The translations under genes were made by a program, and so were the position numbers. This document shows positions 1 to 10,791 of a stretch of DNA of 64,000 nt, in pieces; the first letter of the stretch is position 1, and each line of letters opens with the position of its first letter. Below the pieces are notes generated by a model. That model was given only the letters and a program-made list of their open reading frames with translations. It was not told where the DNA came from and did no database searches. This stretch comes from Haloarcula salina (GTDB lineage: Archaea > Halobacteriota > Halobacteria > Halobacteriales > Haloarculaceae). The stretch is taken from positions 248,001 through 312,000 of the forward strand of contig NZ_WRXL01000005.1 of assembly GCF_010119195.1 (NCBI RefSeq). The letters are read 5' to 3'.

Positions 1-351
1 AAGCGCTACGTCGAGACAGTGCTCCACCCCGACGGCATCGACGACCTCGACGGGTGGCTGGCGGAGTGGCCGGTCTGGCCGGACTGCGTCGACCTCGCCG
101 AGGAGGTCGTCAGAATGAACCGGGCCGTCGAGCGGTATCGGCTCCCCGACCGCCTCGACGTGGACGCGCCGACGCTCGTCCTGACCGGGACCGCCGGCCC
201 CGACTTCCTTCGCGAGAGCGCCCGGAACGTCCACGGCGCGCTCCCGAACAGCCGCCTCGTGGAGTTCGACGGCGTGGGTCACAGCGGTCCGGCGGAGGCC
301 CCCGCCCTGGTCGCGGCGGAGGTCCGGGCCTTCATGCAACGGTCCGAGTAG
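1..351 (+). CDS. Alpha/beta hydrolase, C-terminal fragment
   Basis: The reading frame is open from the first base, so the true start lies outside the window and only the last 116 residues are visible. The segment APTLVLTGTAGPD followed later by VEFDGVGHSGPAEAP matches the end of an alpha/beta-hydrolase fold, where a beta strand leads to the acid residue and the late GHSGP segment supplies the catalytic His. The nucleophile elbow is not in view, so substrate and class (esterase, lipase, dehalogenase-like) cannot be set. It ends 77 bases before the next gene on the same strand. Confidence 0.7.
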   Translation, partial: KRYVETVLHPDGIDDLDGWLAEWPVWPDCVDLAEEVVRMNRAVERYRLPDRLDVDAPTLVLTGTAGPDFLRESARNVHGALPNSRLVEFDGVGHSGPAEAPALVAAEVRAFMQRSE

Positions 352-428
352 CGATCCCAGCCGCGACGAGCCATCCGAACGGCGGTCCGTATCGGTGTTC
401 CCATTAGCCGCCGTGGCAACGGTGACGT

Positions 429-1115
429 ATGGGACTCGTCGCCGAGTTCGATATCGACTGCGAGGCGCTCCCGCTCGTGACTGTCGCGAGCGCCGCGCCC
501 GAGGCGTCGCTGACGTTCGAGTTCCAGTACAACCACGGGCGACGGCCGCTGTTCCTCGTCACCACCAGCGGCGGGTCGAAGCACGCCATCGAGTCGGGGT
601 TCACGGACGCCTACGACGTGGCAGAGTGGACGCTGGTCGGTCGGGCCGGCGACACCCGGCGGTATCAGCTCCGGCCGGCGCTCAGCATGACGGCCCAGCT
701 CGGCGACCACCTCGACGACCTGACCGGCCTCAAAGCGCTCGCGACGGCCGACGCCATCATCGAACGGATCGAGGTCCGGCGGAACGGCTGGACCCAGACG
801 GGCTGGTTCGCCGACCGGGACGCGTTCGAGCAGTTCTCGTCGTTCTGGCTGCGAAACGGCGGCTTCCGCGTACACCGGCTCACGCACGACGGCGAGCCTG
901 AGCCGCCGGGAGACGGCCTCACGGACCGCCAGCAGGAGGCCCTTCGGACGGCGTACGAACTGGGGTACTTCGAGATTCCGCGGCGAGCGTCGCTCGAAGA
1001 CGTGGCGGCCGAACTCGACATCTCGGCATCGTCGGTGTCCGAGCGCCTCCGGCGCGCACAGACGCAACTCATAAGCGAGACGATGGCGACGACGTGGCCG
1101 CCGCTCCCGGACTGA
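429..1115 (+). CDS. HTH_10 (Bat-type) transcriptional regulator, short form
   Basis: A 228-residue regulator. The C-terminal 55 residues (LTDRQQEALRTAYELGYFEIP, then a helix-turn-helix ending SASSVSERLRRAQTQL) are the HTH_10 domain of the bacterio-opsin activator family. Residues 1-150 form the associated beta-rich sensing domain that precedes HTH_10 in Bat proteins. Unlike the two large Bat-type proteins elsewhere in this window it has no PAS or GAF domains, so its input is unknown. The ATG at 429 is the first in frame after the upstream gene. Function beyond transcriptional regulation is not visible. Confidence 0.85.
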   Translation: MGLVAEFDIDCEALPLVTVASAAPEASLTFEFQYNHGRRPLFLVTTSGGSKHAIESGFTDAYDVAEWTLVGRAGDTRRYQLRPALSMTAQLGDHLDDLTGLKALATADAIIERIEVRRNGWTQTGWFADRDAFEQFSSFWLRNGGFRVHRLTHDGEPEPPGDGLTDRQQEALRTAYELGYFEIPRRASLEDVAAELDISASSVSERLRRAQTQLISETMATTWPPLPD

Positions 1116-1157
1116 GACGGGCGATGGACCCCTCCGGACGCGGGCCGGACGGCGGCG

Positions 1158-2393
1158 TCACCGCCTGAATCCCCACTCGAAGACGAGGCCGGCGACGGCG
1201 CCGGCCGTGGCGGAGTAGACGAACTCCCACATCAGCCTGGACTCGATTTCGGCGTCTGTGAGCGTGGGGTCGAGCAACAGCTGGGTCCCGAGATAGAGGT
1301 CCGCGAGCCAGCGGCCGACGGCCCAGACGCCGGCGACGCCCATCGTCGTCACGACGACGAACAGCACCGCGAACCGCGGCGTCATCAGGACGGGCGTGAA
1401 CAGGTGGAGTTCGAGGGCGACGACGAGCGCGATGGTCGCGACCGCGACGTAGGTGACCAGTCCCGACGAGAGCCAGGGCCGCGCGAACACGGTCCCCAAC
1501 ACCGGAAGACTCGCAAGCAGTAAGAGCGGCCACGGCAGCATCGCCCCCAGGTCGCGGTAAGCTAGCGCGGGGACGAGCGCGAGGCCGAGGACCACCGCTA
1601 CCAGGAGCCACGGGAGCAGTTCACCAGCCGCGATTCCCGAGACGGACGCCACGGCGAGAAACGCGAGCAGAAGCCACGAGAGTCGGGCGTTCACCGAGTC
1701 CGTCCGGAGGAGACGCTCCAGACTGGCGACGGCGTTGCGGTCCTCCGGAGCACGGCCACCGCGCCGGTACTCGTCGAGTCGGTCGGTCAGCGTCTCGACG
1801 ACGTCCGAGAACAGGTCCGTGGCGAACGTCGCGACGATGACGGCACCGAGCGTGTCGAACAGGAGGTCGAGCAGCGAGTCTTCGAGGCCGTACTGGATGA
1901 GGACGGGTTCGAGTCCCAGCAGGTCTGCCCCGATGCGCGCGACGAACTCGAGCACCTCCCAGAAGACGCCGAGACCGAGCGTGAACAGCAACACGAAGAC
2001 GAACATGAACCGGGACGGCAGGTAGAGATCGTCGGTCCACTCGTCGACCGCCCGGGTGACGACGTAGCCGCCGGCGGCGACGATGGACGCCGAGAGGGTG
2101 TGCGTGACGTGGTCGAACCACCAGTACTCGTCGTAGAAGCCGAGCATCCCGAGCATGTGCAAGAAGAGCGCGAGCGTGATCCACAGCGTCACGCTCGCGT
2201 CCAGCTGGAGTCGGTAGTCGCGTTCGAGCACCGCGGGCACGAAGGTGAGACCGAGCGCGAGGGCGGCGTTCACCACCACGCTCAGATTCCGGGCGAACAG
2301 GCCGACGACGAGTATCGCGCCGATAGCGACCTGGAGCAGCCTGCTCGCCAGGCGCTTTCGCCGCGGGGACACGTCGAAGCGTCGAACTGCCAT
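1158..2393 (-). CDS. DUF2238-type integral membrane protein with internal duplication
   Basis: A 411-residue polytopic membrane protein with roughly ten or more hydrophobic segments. The first half carries the DUF2238 (YjdF-like) signature, with WWFDHVTHTLSAS around residue 97 and FWEVLEF later. The second half, from about residue 230, repeats the same helix pattern (FAVLFVVVTTMGVAGVWAVG and WEFVYSATAGAVAGL), but the His-containing motif is replaced by hydrophobic residues. The frame stays open 186 bases further upstream, but I chose the ATG at 2393 because a longer form would run into the divergent gene and because a TATA-like TTTTATAT (about 2423-2430, minus strand) sits about 34 bases upstream. 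Transport or enzymatic function is unknown. Confidence 0.75.
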   Translation of the reverse strand: MAVRRFDVSPRRKRLASRLLQVAIGAILVVGLFARNLSVVVNAALALGLTFVPAVLERDYRLQLDASVTLWITLALFLHMLGMLGFYDEYWWFDHVTHTLSASIVAAGGYVVTRAVDEWTDDLYLPSRFMFVFVLLFTLGLGVFWEVLEFVARIGADLLGLEPVLIQYGLEDSLLDLLFDTLGAVIVATFATDLFSDVVETLTDRLDEYRRGGRAPEDRNAVASLERLLRTDSVNARLSWLLLAFLAVASVSGIAAGELLPWLLVAVVLGLALVPALAYRDLGAMLPWPLLLLASLPVLGTVFARPWLSSGLVTYVAVATIALVVALELHLFTPVLMTPRFAVLFVVVTTMGVAGVWAVGRWLADLYLGTQLLLDPTLTDAEIESRLMWEFVYSATAGAVAGLVFEWGFRR

Positions 2394-2422
2394 CGCTCTA
2401 CCGGTCTCTGGGGCGTCCGTCG

Positions 2423-2430
2423 ATATAAAA
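2423..2430 (-). promoter_or_regulatory. TATA box for the DUF2238 gene
   Basis: On the minus strand this reads TTTTATAT, centred about 34 bases before the ATG at 2393. It lies in the short divergent region shared with the YdjM-type gene, whose own candidate box (ACATAAAG, 2475-2482) is about 28 bases before its start on the plus strand. Positions fit archaeal TATA boxes with little or no leader. Confidence 0.5.
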
Positions 2431-2505
2431 CGACGCACGGCGGACCTGTCTGGGCGACACAGGGCGCCGGAATCCACATAAAGCGCCGTCTCGTACTCGG
2501 GGGTG

Positions 2506-3120
2506 ATGATGGCGACAACACACGCGCTCGCGGGGATGGCCCTCGCGGGCGTGACGGCGCTCGTTGCGCCGGAGTACACGCCGATCGCCGTGAGCGCCGC
2601 CGCGGCCGGCGGCGTGTTCCCCGACCTCGACCTCTACGGCAACCATCGCCAGACCCTCCACTACCCGGTGTACTACTCGGTCGGCGCGGTCGCGGCGCTC
2701 GCGGTCGCGCTCCTCGCACCGGCTGTCGGGACCGTCGCGCTGGCGGCGTTCCTCGGCTCGGCGGCGCTGCACTCCGTGATGGACGCCTTCGGCGGCGGCC
2801 TCGAACTGAAGCCGTGGCTGGCCACCTCCGAGCGCGCGGTGTACGACCACTACCGGGAGCGCTGGATCCCTCCGCGGCGGTGGATCCGCTACGACGGCGC
2901 GCCGGAGGACGCGGCGCTCGCGGGCGCGCTCGCTCTCCCGACGCTCGCGCTCTCGACCGGGCGGCTTCAGACCGCGGTGTACGTCCTGGTGGCCGTCTCG
3001 GTCGTCTACGCCCTCGTCAGGAAGCCGATGGTCCACGTGACCGAGCGACTCGTCGACGCGCTCCCGCCGACCGTCATCGACCGCCTCCCGGCGCGGTTCA
3101 CCGAGGACTTCACCGGCTAA
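2506..3120 (+). CDS. Membrane-bound metal-dependent hydrolase, YdjM/DUF457 type
   Basis: A 204-residue membrane protein. The start TTHALAGMALAGV, followed by FPDLDLYGNHRQTLHYPVYY about 35 residues later and LHSVMDAFGGGLELKPW near residue 90, gives the spaced His and Asp residues typical of the YdjM/DUF457 family of LexA-regulated, membrane-bound metal-dependent hydrolases. The family is named for its motifs; its substrate is not established. A GTG at 2503, an ATG at 2506 and an ATG at 2509 are alternative starts. A TATA-like ACATAAAG at 2475-2482 fits a leaderless start at 2506 or 2509. It is divergent from the DUF2238 gene. Confidence 0.8.
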   Translation: MMATTHALAGMALAGVTALVAPEYTPIAVSAAAAGGVFPDLDLYGNHRQTLHYPVYYSVGAVAALAVALLAPAVGTVALAAFLGSAALHSVMDAFGGGLELKPWLATSERAVYDHYRERWIPPRRWIRYDGAPEDAALAGALALPTLALSTGRLQTAVYVLVAVSVVYALVRKPMVHVTERLVDALPPTVIDRLPARFTEDFTG

Positions 3121-3202
3121 ACCGACGGCCCAAGACGACGAATCGAACGCGCTCGCTCGTCTTCGAGGGACGGTCGGGTGTCGTTCTCGCCTCCGGTCCG
3201 AC

Positions 3203-3400
3203 TCAGGCGCTTGCGGTGTAGCCCGCGTCTTCGACGGCCTGAACGAGTGCGTCGGGATCGGCGTCACCGTCCACGCTCGCCTGTTCGGCCTCCCGGTCGG
3301 CAGTGGCGTCCGTGACACCGCCCACGCCTCGGAGCGCCTCCTCGACCGTCTGCTCGCAGTGTTCACAGCTCATTCCCTCGACGTTGATGGTGGTCGACAT
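3203..3400 (-). CDS. copZ: Heavy-metal-associated domain copper chaperone, CopZ-like
   Basis: A 65-residue protein made of a single HMA domain. GMSCEHCEQTV at residues 9-19 gives the CxxC metal site, and the fold ends with the usual AVEDAGYTASA. Small free HMA proteins pass Cu(I) to CopA-type ATPases in the cytoplasm, and the ATPase gene lies 296 bases away on the opposite strand, which supports that role. A TATA-like CATAAG on the minus strand at about 3424-3429 is centred about 27 bases before the ATG, implying a leaderless mRNA. Confidence 0.88.
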   Translation of the reverse strand: MSTTINVEGMSCEHCEQTVEEALRGVGGVTDATADREAEQASVDGDADPDALVQAVEDAGYTASA

Positions 3401-3614
3401 ACGGGTATCCCTACGGTCCTCGGTCTTATGCGGATTATCCTTTCGGCCGAGGGGGTCGATCCGCGACTGCGCTTTGGAAACGAAGGTCTATTGGCCGAGC
3501 CACGATGATCGGGCGGCGGCCTGAGACGAGGCGTCCGCGCCGTCTCTGTCGTGACGGGTGACGAATGTCGCGACTCGATCTGCAATCGTCTCGCGCTCGG
3601 CCCACACGGTCACT

Positions 3615-3625
3615 TTCGATTCGAA
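3615..3625. promoter_or_regulatory. Palindrome in the copA upstream region
   Basis: TTCGATTCGAA is a perfect inverted repeat around a central T. It sits 72-82 bases before the copA ATG in the divergent copZ-copA region, and a half-like TTCGAA occurs again about 25 bases closer to copA. It could bind a copper-responsive regulator, but no regulator gene is adjacent, and a short GC-rich palindrome can occur by chance. Confidence 0.3.
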
Positions 3626-3696
3626 GGTTTGCCCGCACTCACACGACGTATTCGAAGGGGAAAGCCGATTGAAGAAGGAACGCGTAGTCTCAGGTA

Positions 3697-6297
<2,601 letters not shown>

Positions 6298-6342
6298 TCG
6301 GCTCTCCGGGGCCGGACGCCGGAGCGCTCGGACGGGAGCCCG

Positions 6343-7230
6343 TCAGAACAGGCCGGTGACGAAGCCGGCCCCCATGAAAACGAGGACGGCGGCCGAGAAG
6401 GCCGGGAGGTACTGCGCGTACCGCTCGACCGTCTCTTCGTGGTGCTCGTAGCCGGCGATCAGTAGCACCGTCACGCTCACGATACCGACAACGACCGTGA
6501 GTGCGTACGCGCTCATCAGTTCCAGACAGTGCGTCGACCCGGCACAGAGCGCGATGATCTCGAACTCCTCCTCGTGGGCGAACCCGAGGAGGAAGGCGAA
6601 CCAGGCGATCCCCCAGAGCCCGCGTTCGGCGACTTCGTCCCGGTCGTCGTGGGCGTGCGAGTGAGGGTGGCCGCCGACGAACGGAACGATCCCCTTCAGA
6701 CGGGATCGAAGGCCAATGTCGCCGTGGCTCGCGGGACGAGCACCAGCGTCACCGTGACTCCGACCGCTGGTATGGGAGTGCTCCTCCGCCGAATCGTGCT
6801 CGTGGTGGTCGTGGGTGTGTCCGTGCTCGGCGTTCTTCTCGTGGACATGTTCCTCTTCATCGCCGTCGGCGTGGTCGCCGTGTGAGTGGCCGTGTCTGTA
6901 CTCCCGGACGCCGAGGGCGATGAGGAGGACGCCGGCCACGAGACTGACCGGGCCACCGATCTCGATTCCGCCGGCGATCGTGATCGGGCTGTTGACCTGC
7001 GTCAGATCGAAGTACGCCTTCGCGTAGAAGAACACGGCGACCATCGCGACGCTGCTGACGAGGTGACCGACGCCGAGCAGGAGGCTCGCGGCGAGGCCGT
7101 AGAGCCACGTGTTCGACTGGTCGAGCGCGTACGAGGCGGCGACGGGCCAGCCGTGGCCCGGTTCGACGCCGTGGACGGCCCCGAGGGCGACCGCGCCGAG
7201 CAACAGCCCGACCGCCTCTCCGTGTATCAT
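6343..7230 (-). CDS. NicO/RcnA-type nickel (cobalt) transporter
   Basis: A 295-residue membrane protein. The N-terminal GAVHGVEPGHGWP (residues 17-29, with His20 and His27) matches the His-x-x-x-PGH signature of the NicO/RcnA family. A long hydrophilic loop between about residues 110 and 215 is extremely rich in His, Asp and Glu (HGHSHGDHADG, HGHTHDHHEHD), as expected for metal loading or sensing. Membrane segments flank the loop. I chose the ATG at 7230; longer forms would overlap the divergent nikR. The family includes both importers and exporters. Pairing with NikR suggests nickel, and direction cannot be read from the sequence. Confidence 0.85.
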   Translation of the reverse strand: MIHGEAVGLLLGAVALGAVHGVEPGHGWPVAASYALDQSNTWLYGLAASLLLGVGHLVSSVAMVAVFFYAKAYFDLTQVNSPITIAGGIEIGGPVSLVAGVLLIALGVREYRHGHSHGDHADGDEEEHVHEKNAEHGHTHDHHEHDSAEEHSHTSGRSHGDAGARPASHGDIGLRSRLKGIVPFVGGHPHSHAHDDRDEVAERGLWGIAWFAFLLGFAHEEEFEIIALCAGSTHCLELMSAYALTVVVGIVSVTVLLIAGYEHHEETVERYAQYLPAFSAAVLVFMGAGFVTGLF

Positions 7231-7265
7231 CTCGTACCGCGACGCTTGGATAGACGCCGGAATAA

Positions 7266-7280
7266 CGGTTGTTACTACCG
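7266..7280. promoter_or_regulatory. Inverted repeat between nickel transporter and nikR
   Basis: CGGT and ACCG are separated by seven bases within the 106-base divergent promoter region. NikR proteins bind inverted repeats in front of nickel transporter genes, so this is a candidate operator. The half-sites are only four bases long and the match could be fortuitous. Confidence 0.25.
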
Positions 7281-7336
7281 AATCAGGGGAATCGTCATAC
7301 TCGGGACTCTTGTGCGGGCGTACCGAACGGGACCGT

Positions 7337-7750
7337 ATGCGGACGAGCTTCAACGTCCCGGACGACCTCGTCGCGGAGTTCGATCAGGTCTGGCAGGAAC
7401 AGGGCCTCGACAACCGCTCGCGGGCGGTCCGCGAAGCGATGCGCGAGTACGTCGAGTCCCACACGCGCCTCGAACGGCTTCGCGGGGACGCCGTCGCGCT
7501 CGTCGCCTTCGACTACCGCCACCACGACGTGATCGAGGCGCTCCACGGCGTCCAGCACGAGTACCAGGACGTGATTCTCAACACGAGTCACACCCACCAG
7601 GGCGAGTGGTGTCTCGAGTCCCTGTTCTGTCGTGGTTCAGTCGAGCGGGTGCGAGAGCTGAGCCACCGGCTCAGGGACTTCGACGGCGTGCGCCGAGTTC
7701 GAGTCATGGTCATCCGCGAGGATGGCACGGGACCACAGCGCGACCGCTGA
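7337..7750 (+). CDS. nikR: Nickel-responsive regulator NikR
   Basis: A 137-residue ribbon-helix-helix repressor. Residues 1-45 (RTSFNVPDDLVAEFD, then NRSRAVREAMREYV) are the DNA-binding ribbon and helices. The C-terminal ACT-like nickel domain carries His74, then SHTHQGEWC with His85, His87 and Cys92. The His-His spacing of 11 matches known NikR proteins, while the interval from the last His to Cys is five residues rather than the usual six. It is divergent from the NicO-type transporter and probably represses it when nickel is abundant. The in-frame region before 7337 gives a long unlikely extension, so the ATG at 7337 was chosen. Confidence 0.9.
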   Translation: MRTSFNVPDDLVAEFDQVWQEQGLDNRSRAVREAMREYVESHTRLERLRGDAVALVAFDYRHHDVIEALHGVQHEYQDVILNTSHTHQGEWCLESLFCRGSVERVRELSHRLRDFDGVRRVRVMVIREDGTGPQRDR

Positions 7751-7822
7751 CCCAGTCGAGTCGGCGGCCGCGAGCGACGGAGCGCTTTTTGCCGGTCCCG
7801 GTGAAGAGGCCGACTGTTCGCG

Positions 7823-8263
7823 ATGGTCCTCGAAATCGTTCGCATGGTCGGGTTCGGCGTCTGCGGGACGTTCACCGTTGCGCTGGGGCTGGTGCACTTC
7901 ACCATGCCGCGGCTGTTCGACTTCGACGGTGCGATCCCGATCGAGGGGGAGCCGCTACGCCCGCTCAGACTCCCACTCGTCACCTACCAGACGAAACGGT
8001 CGGACGTGCGCGGTATCGCACAGATCATGAACCACGCGGTGAGCTACGTGCTGGTGACGATCGGCGTCCTCGACCTCCTCGCGGGCCGGTGGCTCGCCGC
8101 GTGGTTCGCGCCCTACCTGCTCGTGTGGATCGCGGGGTGGTGGTTCCTCAGGGCGGCGACCCAGCGCCACATGGGCTCGCGCGTCGGAGATCGACTCGTC
8201 GCGGTCGGGTTCGCCGCCATCGGCATGTTCCACCTCGGCTTCGGGGCGCTCGCGTGGCCGTGA
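7823..8263 (+). CDS. Small integral membrane protein of unknown function
   Basis: A 146-residue protein with about four hydrophobic helices: residues 5-28, 68-88, 90-110 and 125-145. Between the first two is a polar stretch rich in Arg and Pro. I do not recognise the family. It stands 72 bases after nikR on the same strand and converges on the DUF2071 gene. A possible link to metal homeostasis rests only on that proximity. Confidence 0.6.
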   Translation: MVLEIVRMVGFGVCGTFTVALGLVHFTMPRLFDFDGAIPIEGEPLRPLRLPLVTYQTKRSDVRGIAQIMNHAVSYVLVTIGVLDLLAGRWLAAWFAPYLLVWIAGWWFLRAATQRHMGSRVGDRLVAVGFAAIGMFHLGFGALAWP

Positions 8264-8290
8264 GTTCGCGACCGGGGGCCGGCCAGCGCC

Positions 8291-8986
8291 TCAGTCCCCG
8301 GCGCGCTCGCTCCGCGACGCGACCACGTCGAGCCCCGGGCTGTAGTAGTACACCGGGTCGGCGTCGGGTCGCGCGAATCCGTGAGCCGCGAGCAGCGTGT
8401 CCGCCTCGATGTCGGCGGCGGCCGGGTACAGCGTCCAGGGGTCGTGGGACACGTCCGTGTACCGTATCGAGCCGTCCTGAGCCTCCGTGTAGAAGCGATA
8501 GCGCTCGACGAGGAATTCTCCGAACGGGTCGTCGGGGGCCGAGAACGGCTCGCCGCTTGGCCAGTACGTCCCCTCGTAGTGGACCGGGCGCGCGCCGGGA
8601 TGCCGGCGACGACTGCTGAACCTGACGCGGCCGTCGTCCAACTCCAGCGAGATGCGCGCGTAGTAGTACGGGAGGTGATGGAACAGGCGCGCGCCGACGA
8701 CGCTCGCGAGGCCCTGCGCGTCGAGGCTGAAGAAGTAGACGCTCGGGACGCCGTCGCGGGTGACGTACGTCCTGAGGTTGAGCTCCGGCAGACGAACGCC
8801 GAGGCGTTCGGGGAGGCCTTTCGGCCGGACGGCGACGTTGGTGAACGGCACGGTGGAGAGCCACGCGGACCCGTCGTACACGTCGGGTTCCAGCCCGTCC
8901 GGGAGATGGGCGTCCATCACTGCCGGGTCGACCGGCCAGTTCTCGAACAGCAGGTGCCGCCATCCCATCGAAAGCGGGAGGACCAT
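8291..8986 (-). CDS. DUF2071 (YqjF-like) protein
   Basis: A 231-residue soluble protein. The opening MGWRHLLFENWPVDPAVMDAH and the pattern PFTNVAVRPKGLP, LPELNLRTYV and YFFSLDAQG are the signature of DUF2071/YqjF proteins, a family related in fold to acetoacetate decarboxylase and lacking an assigned reaction. The length fits a complete protein. The neighbours (a membrane protein and a Yip1 protein) give no functional hint. Confidence 0.8.
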   Translation of the reverse strand: MVLPLSMGWRHLLFENWPVDPAVMDAHLPDGLEPDVYDGSAWLSTVPFTNVAVRPKGLPERLGVRLPELNLRTYVTRDGVPSVYFFSLDAQGLASVVGARLFHHLPYYYARISLELDDGRVRFSSRRRHPGARPVHYEGTYWPSGEPFSAPDDPFGEFLVERYRFYTEAQDGSIRYTDVSHDPWTLYPAAADIEADTLLAAHGFARPDADPVYYYSPGLDVVASRSERAGD

Positions 8987-9039
8987 GTTTTGACTCGGCG
9001 GCGAGCGCAGAAGTCAATTCCGGGTCCACAGAGCCACCG

Positions 9040-9771
9040 TCAGAGCAGGCCAATCAAGAAGAACACGCTCGCAGTGACCGCGGCGACCGCGGCCGCCTGC
9101 GCTCGTGACACGTCGCGGCCCCGTTCGAGTCCGAACGTCCAGACGACCGCGCCCCAGGCCGTGCTGGCGACGTTGAGCGCGGTGGCCACGGGAAGCCACG
9201 GTCGCAGGCTCCCGAGGACCGTCCGTTCGAGGACCGCCGGGGCGGTCTCGGGCGTGATCGTCACGGGATCCATCATGAACCAGAGGGCCACGAGGCCGAG
9301 GGGCATCGTCACCAGGATCGGGGCGAAGCCCCACGCCGTGACGGCGAAGGAGTTGCCGAACCCCCCACGGCCGCCACACACCGCCGTCCCGACGTGGAGG
9401 ACGACGGCGGTGCCGAGCAGGGCGATCGGCAGGCCGACGAGCATGGAGAGGTAGAACTGGCCGAGTGCGTCCCGGATGATCGGGTCGATGTCCCGCTCGA
9501 TCTCGGCGGGGGCGTCGCAGTCGAAGCTCACCTCGCTCATCTCGGTGAACATCGAGTTCTGGTCCGAGTCACAGAACGCCTCGGACGGGCGGTCCGGGTT
9601 GTCGATCATGACCGTGCCGTCGATTTTCTCGGTGAACACGACGCCGAGTCCGGCGACGAGCGCGACGGACGCGATCGTCACCAGCGCCGCGACGACGAGT
9701 CCGCGAGCCGCGTCTGGCTCGCGGCTCTTGAAGTATCTGTCCGGGCGGAGGAGGGGCGTTCGCGGGGACAT
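9040..9771 (-). CDS. Yip1-family membrane protein
   Basis: A 243-residue protein. The N-terminus RTPLLRPDRYFKSREPD leads into a first membrane helix (about 25-48), then an external acidic loop with two Cys residues (about 60-100), then four more hydrophobic helices. This arrangement is that of archaeal Yip1-domain proteins, whose role is not known. It is followed on the same strand by the DUF2071 gene after a 53-base gap. Confidence 0.7.
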   Translation of the reverse strand: MSPRTPLLRPDRYFKSREPDAARGLVVAALVTIASVALVAGLGVVFTEKIDGTVMIDNPDRPSEAFCDSDQNSMFTEMSEVSFDCDAPAEIERDIDPIIRDALGQFYLSMLVGLPIALLGTAVVLHVGTAVCGGRGGFGNSFAVTAWGFAPILVTMPLGLVALWFMMDPVTITPETAPAVLERTVLGSLRPWLPVATALNVASTAWGAVVWTFGLERGRDVSRAQAAAVAAVTASVFFLIGLL

Positions 9772-9860
9772 ACCTGTCAGACCGCACGGTGCGGATAAGT
9801 GCCTTACGCCGGTCGAATCGGCGACGGGGTCGGCGAGCGAAGGCCCGGTGGTAGGGGTCG

Positions 9861-10031
9861 TTATCCTCCCTCTACCGCTTCGTCACTCGGCGACAGCGGT
9901 TCGAAGGTCTCACCCCCGCACTGGCGGCACCGCCCCGCAGTGGTGCGGAAGCCCTCCGCGGTGGGCGTCGCGACGTAGACGGTCCCGCAGTTCCGGCACG
10001 CGACTGGACGGCGCTCGTTCCAGTTTCTCAC
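9861..10031 (-). CDS. Small zinc-ribbon protein
   Basis: An open frame of 56 codons starting at a GTG at 10031. It reads VRNWNERRPVACRNCGTVY, then about 13 residues, then GRCRQCGGETFEPL and an acidic tail, giving two CxxC knuckles about 20 residues apart. This is the organisation of the tiny zinc-ribbon proteins common in haloarchaea. No ATG is available in frame, and the start is the weakest part of the call. It lies between the Yip1 gene and the DUF7344 gene, all on the minus strand. Confidence 0.55.
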   Translation of the reverse strand: MRNWNERRPVACRNCGTVYVATPTAEGFRTTAGRCRQCGGETFEPLSPSDEAVEGG

Positions 10032-10118
10032 GCTCCGTCCCTCCGCAGTACCGTCGGTGTGCGGGGAGTCGGTGCGCCGACCCGCGCACGAGTCGGTGGC
10101 AGTGCTCTGTCCATCTCG

Positions 10119-10475
10119 TTATAACGGTGACAGATCGGTCTCATCGAGATCTATTTCGGCCGCCTGCTCCAGGTACGGGCGGATCTGTTCGGCGTTTGGG
10201 CCCAGTTCGATCAGTTCGTCGGACCGGTCGTACGCGACCACGTCGGCCTCCGCGAGCTTCGGGACGTGGATGTGGTACAGCGACGTGTAGATCGCGAGTC
10301 GCTCGTCGAGGCGCTCGTCCGCGGGCGCGTCGTATTCCCACTCGACGATCTGCCCGGCCACGTCGGACAGGCGGATCGGATTGGCGTACATGTAGAGGCA
10401 GTAGAGGGTGTACCGCCGTCGCCCTGCGGCGAGCAGGTCGTGGATCCTGTCGGCGGAGAGGTCGCTAGCGGTCAC
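10119..10475 (-). CDS. DUF7344-type winged-helix protein
   Basis: A 118-residue predicted DNA-binding protein. LSADRIHDLLAAGRRRYTLYCLYMY is the first helical part of the DUF7344 domain, and YTSLYHIHVPKLAEADVVAYD is the recognition helix and wing region. Haloarchaeal genomes carry many such putative regulators. I chose the GTG at 10475 because the sequence between the upstream ATG at 10535 and this point is Arg- and Gly-rich and unlike the family. It is divergent from the large Bat-type regulator. Confidence 0.75.
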   Translation of the reverse strand: MTASDLSADRIHDLLAAGRRRYTLYCLYMYANPIRLSDVAGQIVEWEYDAPADERLDERLAIYTSLYHIHVPKLAEADVVAYDRSDELIELGPNAEQIRPYLEQAAEIDLDETDLSPL

Positions 10476-10791
10476 GCGGCGTCCCTCCGTCGCGTTCCGC
10501 CGCGTCCCTCCAGCGACCGACCCCACCGGTGGCACAGCTACGGCGCGTCTCTGTCGTTGTCATCGGTGCGTCCGTCTGTGAGATGAGTGATAGCTACGGG
10601 AGACGGCAAAATAGTCACTCCCTCTAGACACGTAGAGAGGAGACGCCCAGTTCGGCGAGCCGAAGCCGACGGCGGTAGGGGGGCGAATACCGGGGCTCTC
10701 TGCGGAAACAGGCCGGGACACGGGGAGATCTCTCACGAGCGTTCGGCCGTGATGCTTTTCAGTAGCCACGAAGTTTTGGTAGTTATCCAAT
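10476..10791. other. Divergent intergenic region with a short inverted repeat
   Basis: This 316-base region separates the DUF7344 gene from the large Bat-type regulator. I find no convincing gene. CTCTA and TAGAG flank six bases at about 10622-10637, inside a run of CT- and GA-rich sequence next to AAAATAG, which could be an operator. No clear TATA box was found for either gene. Confidence 0.4.
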
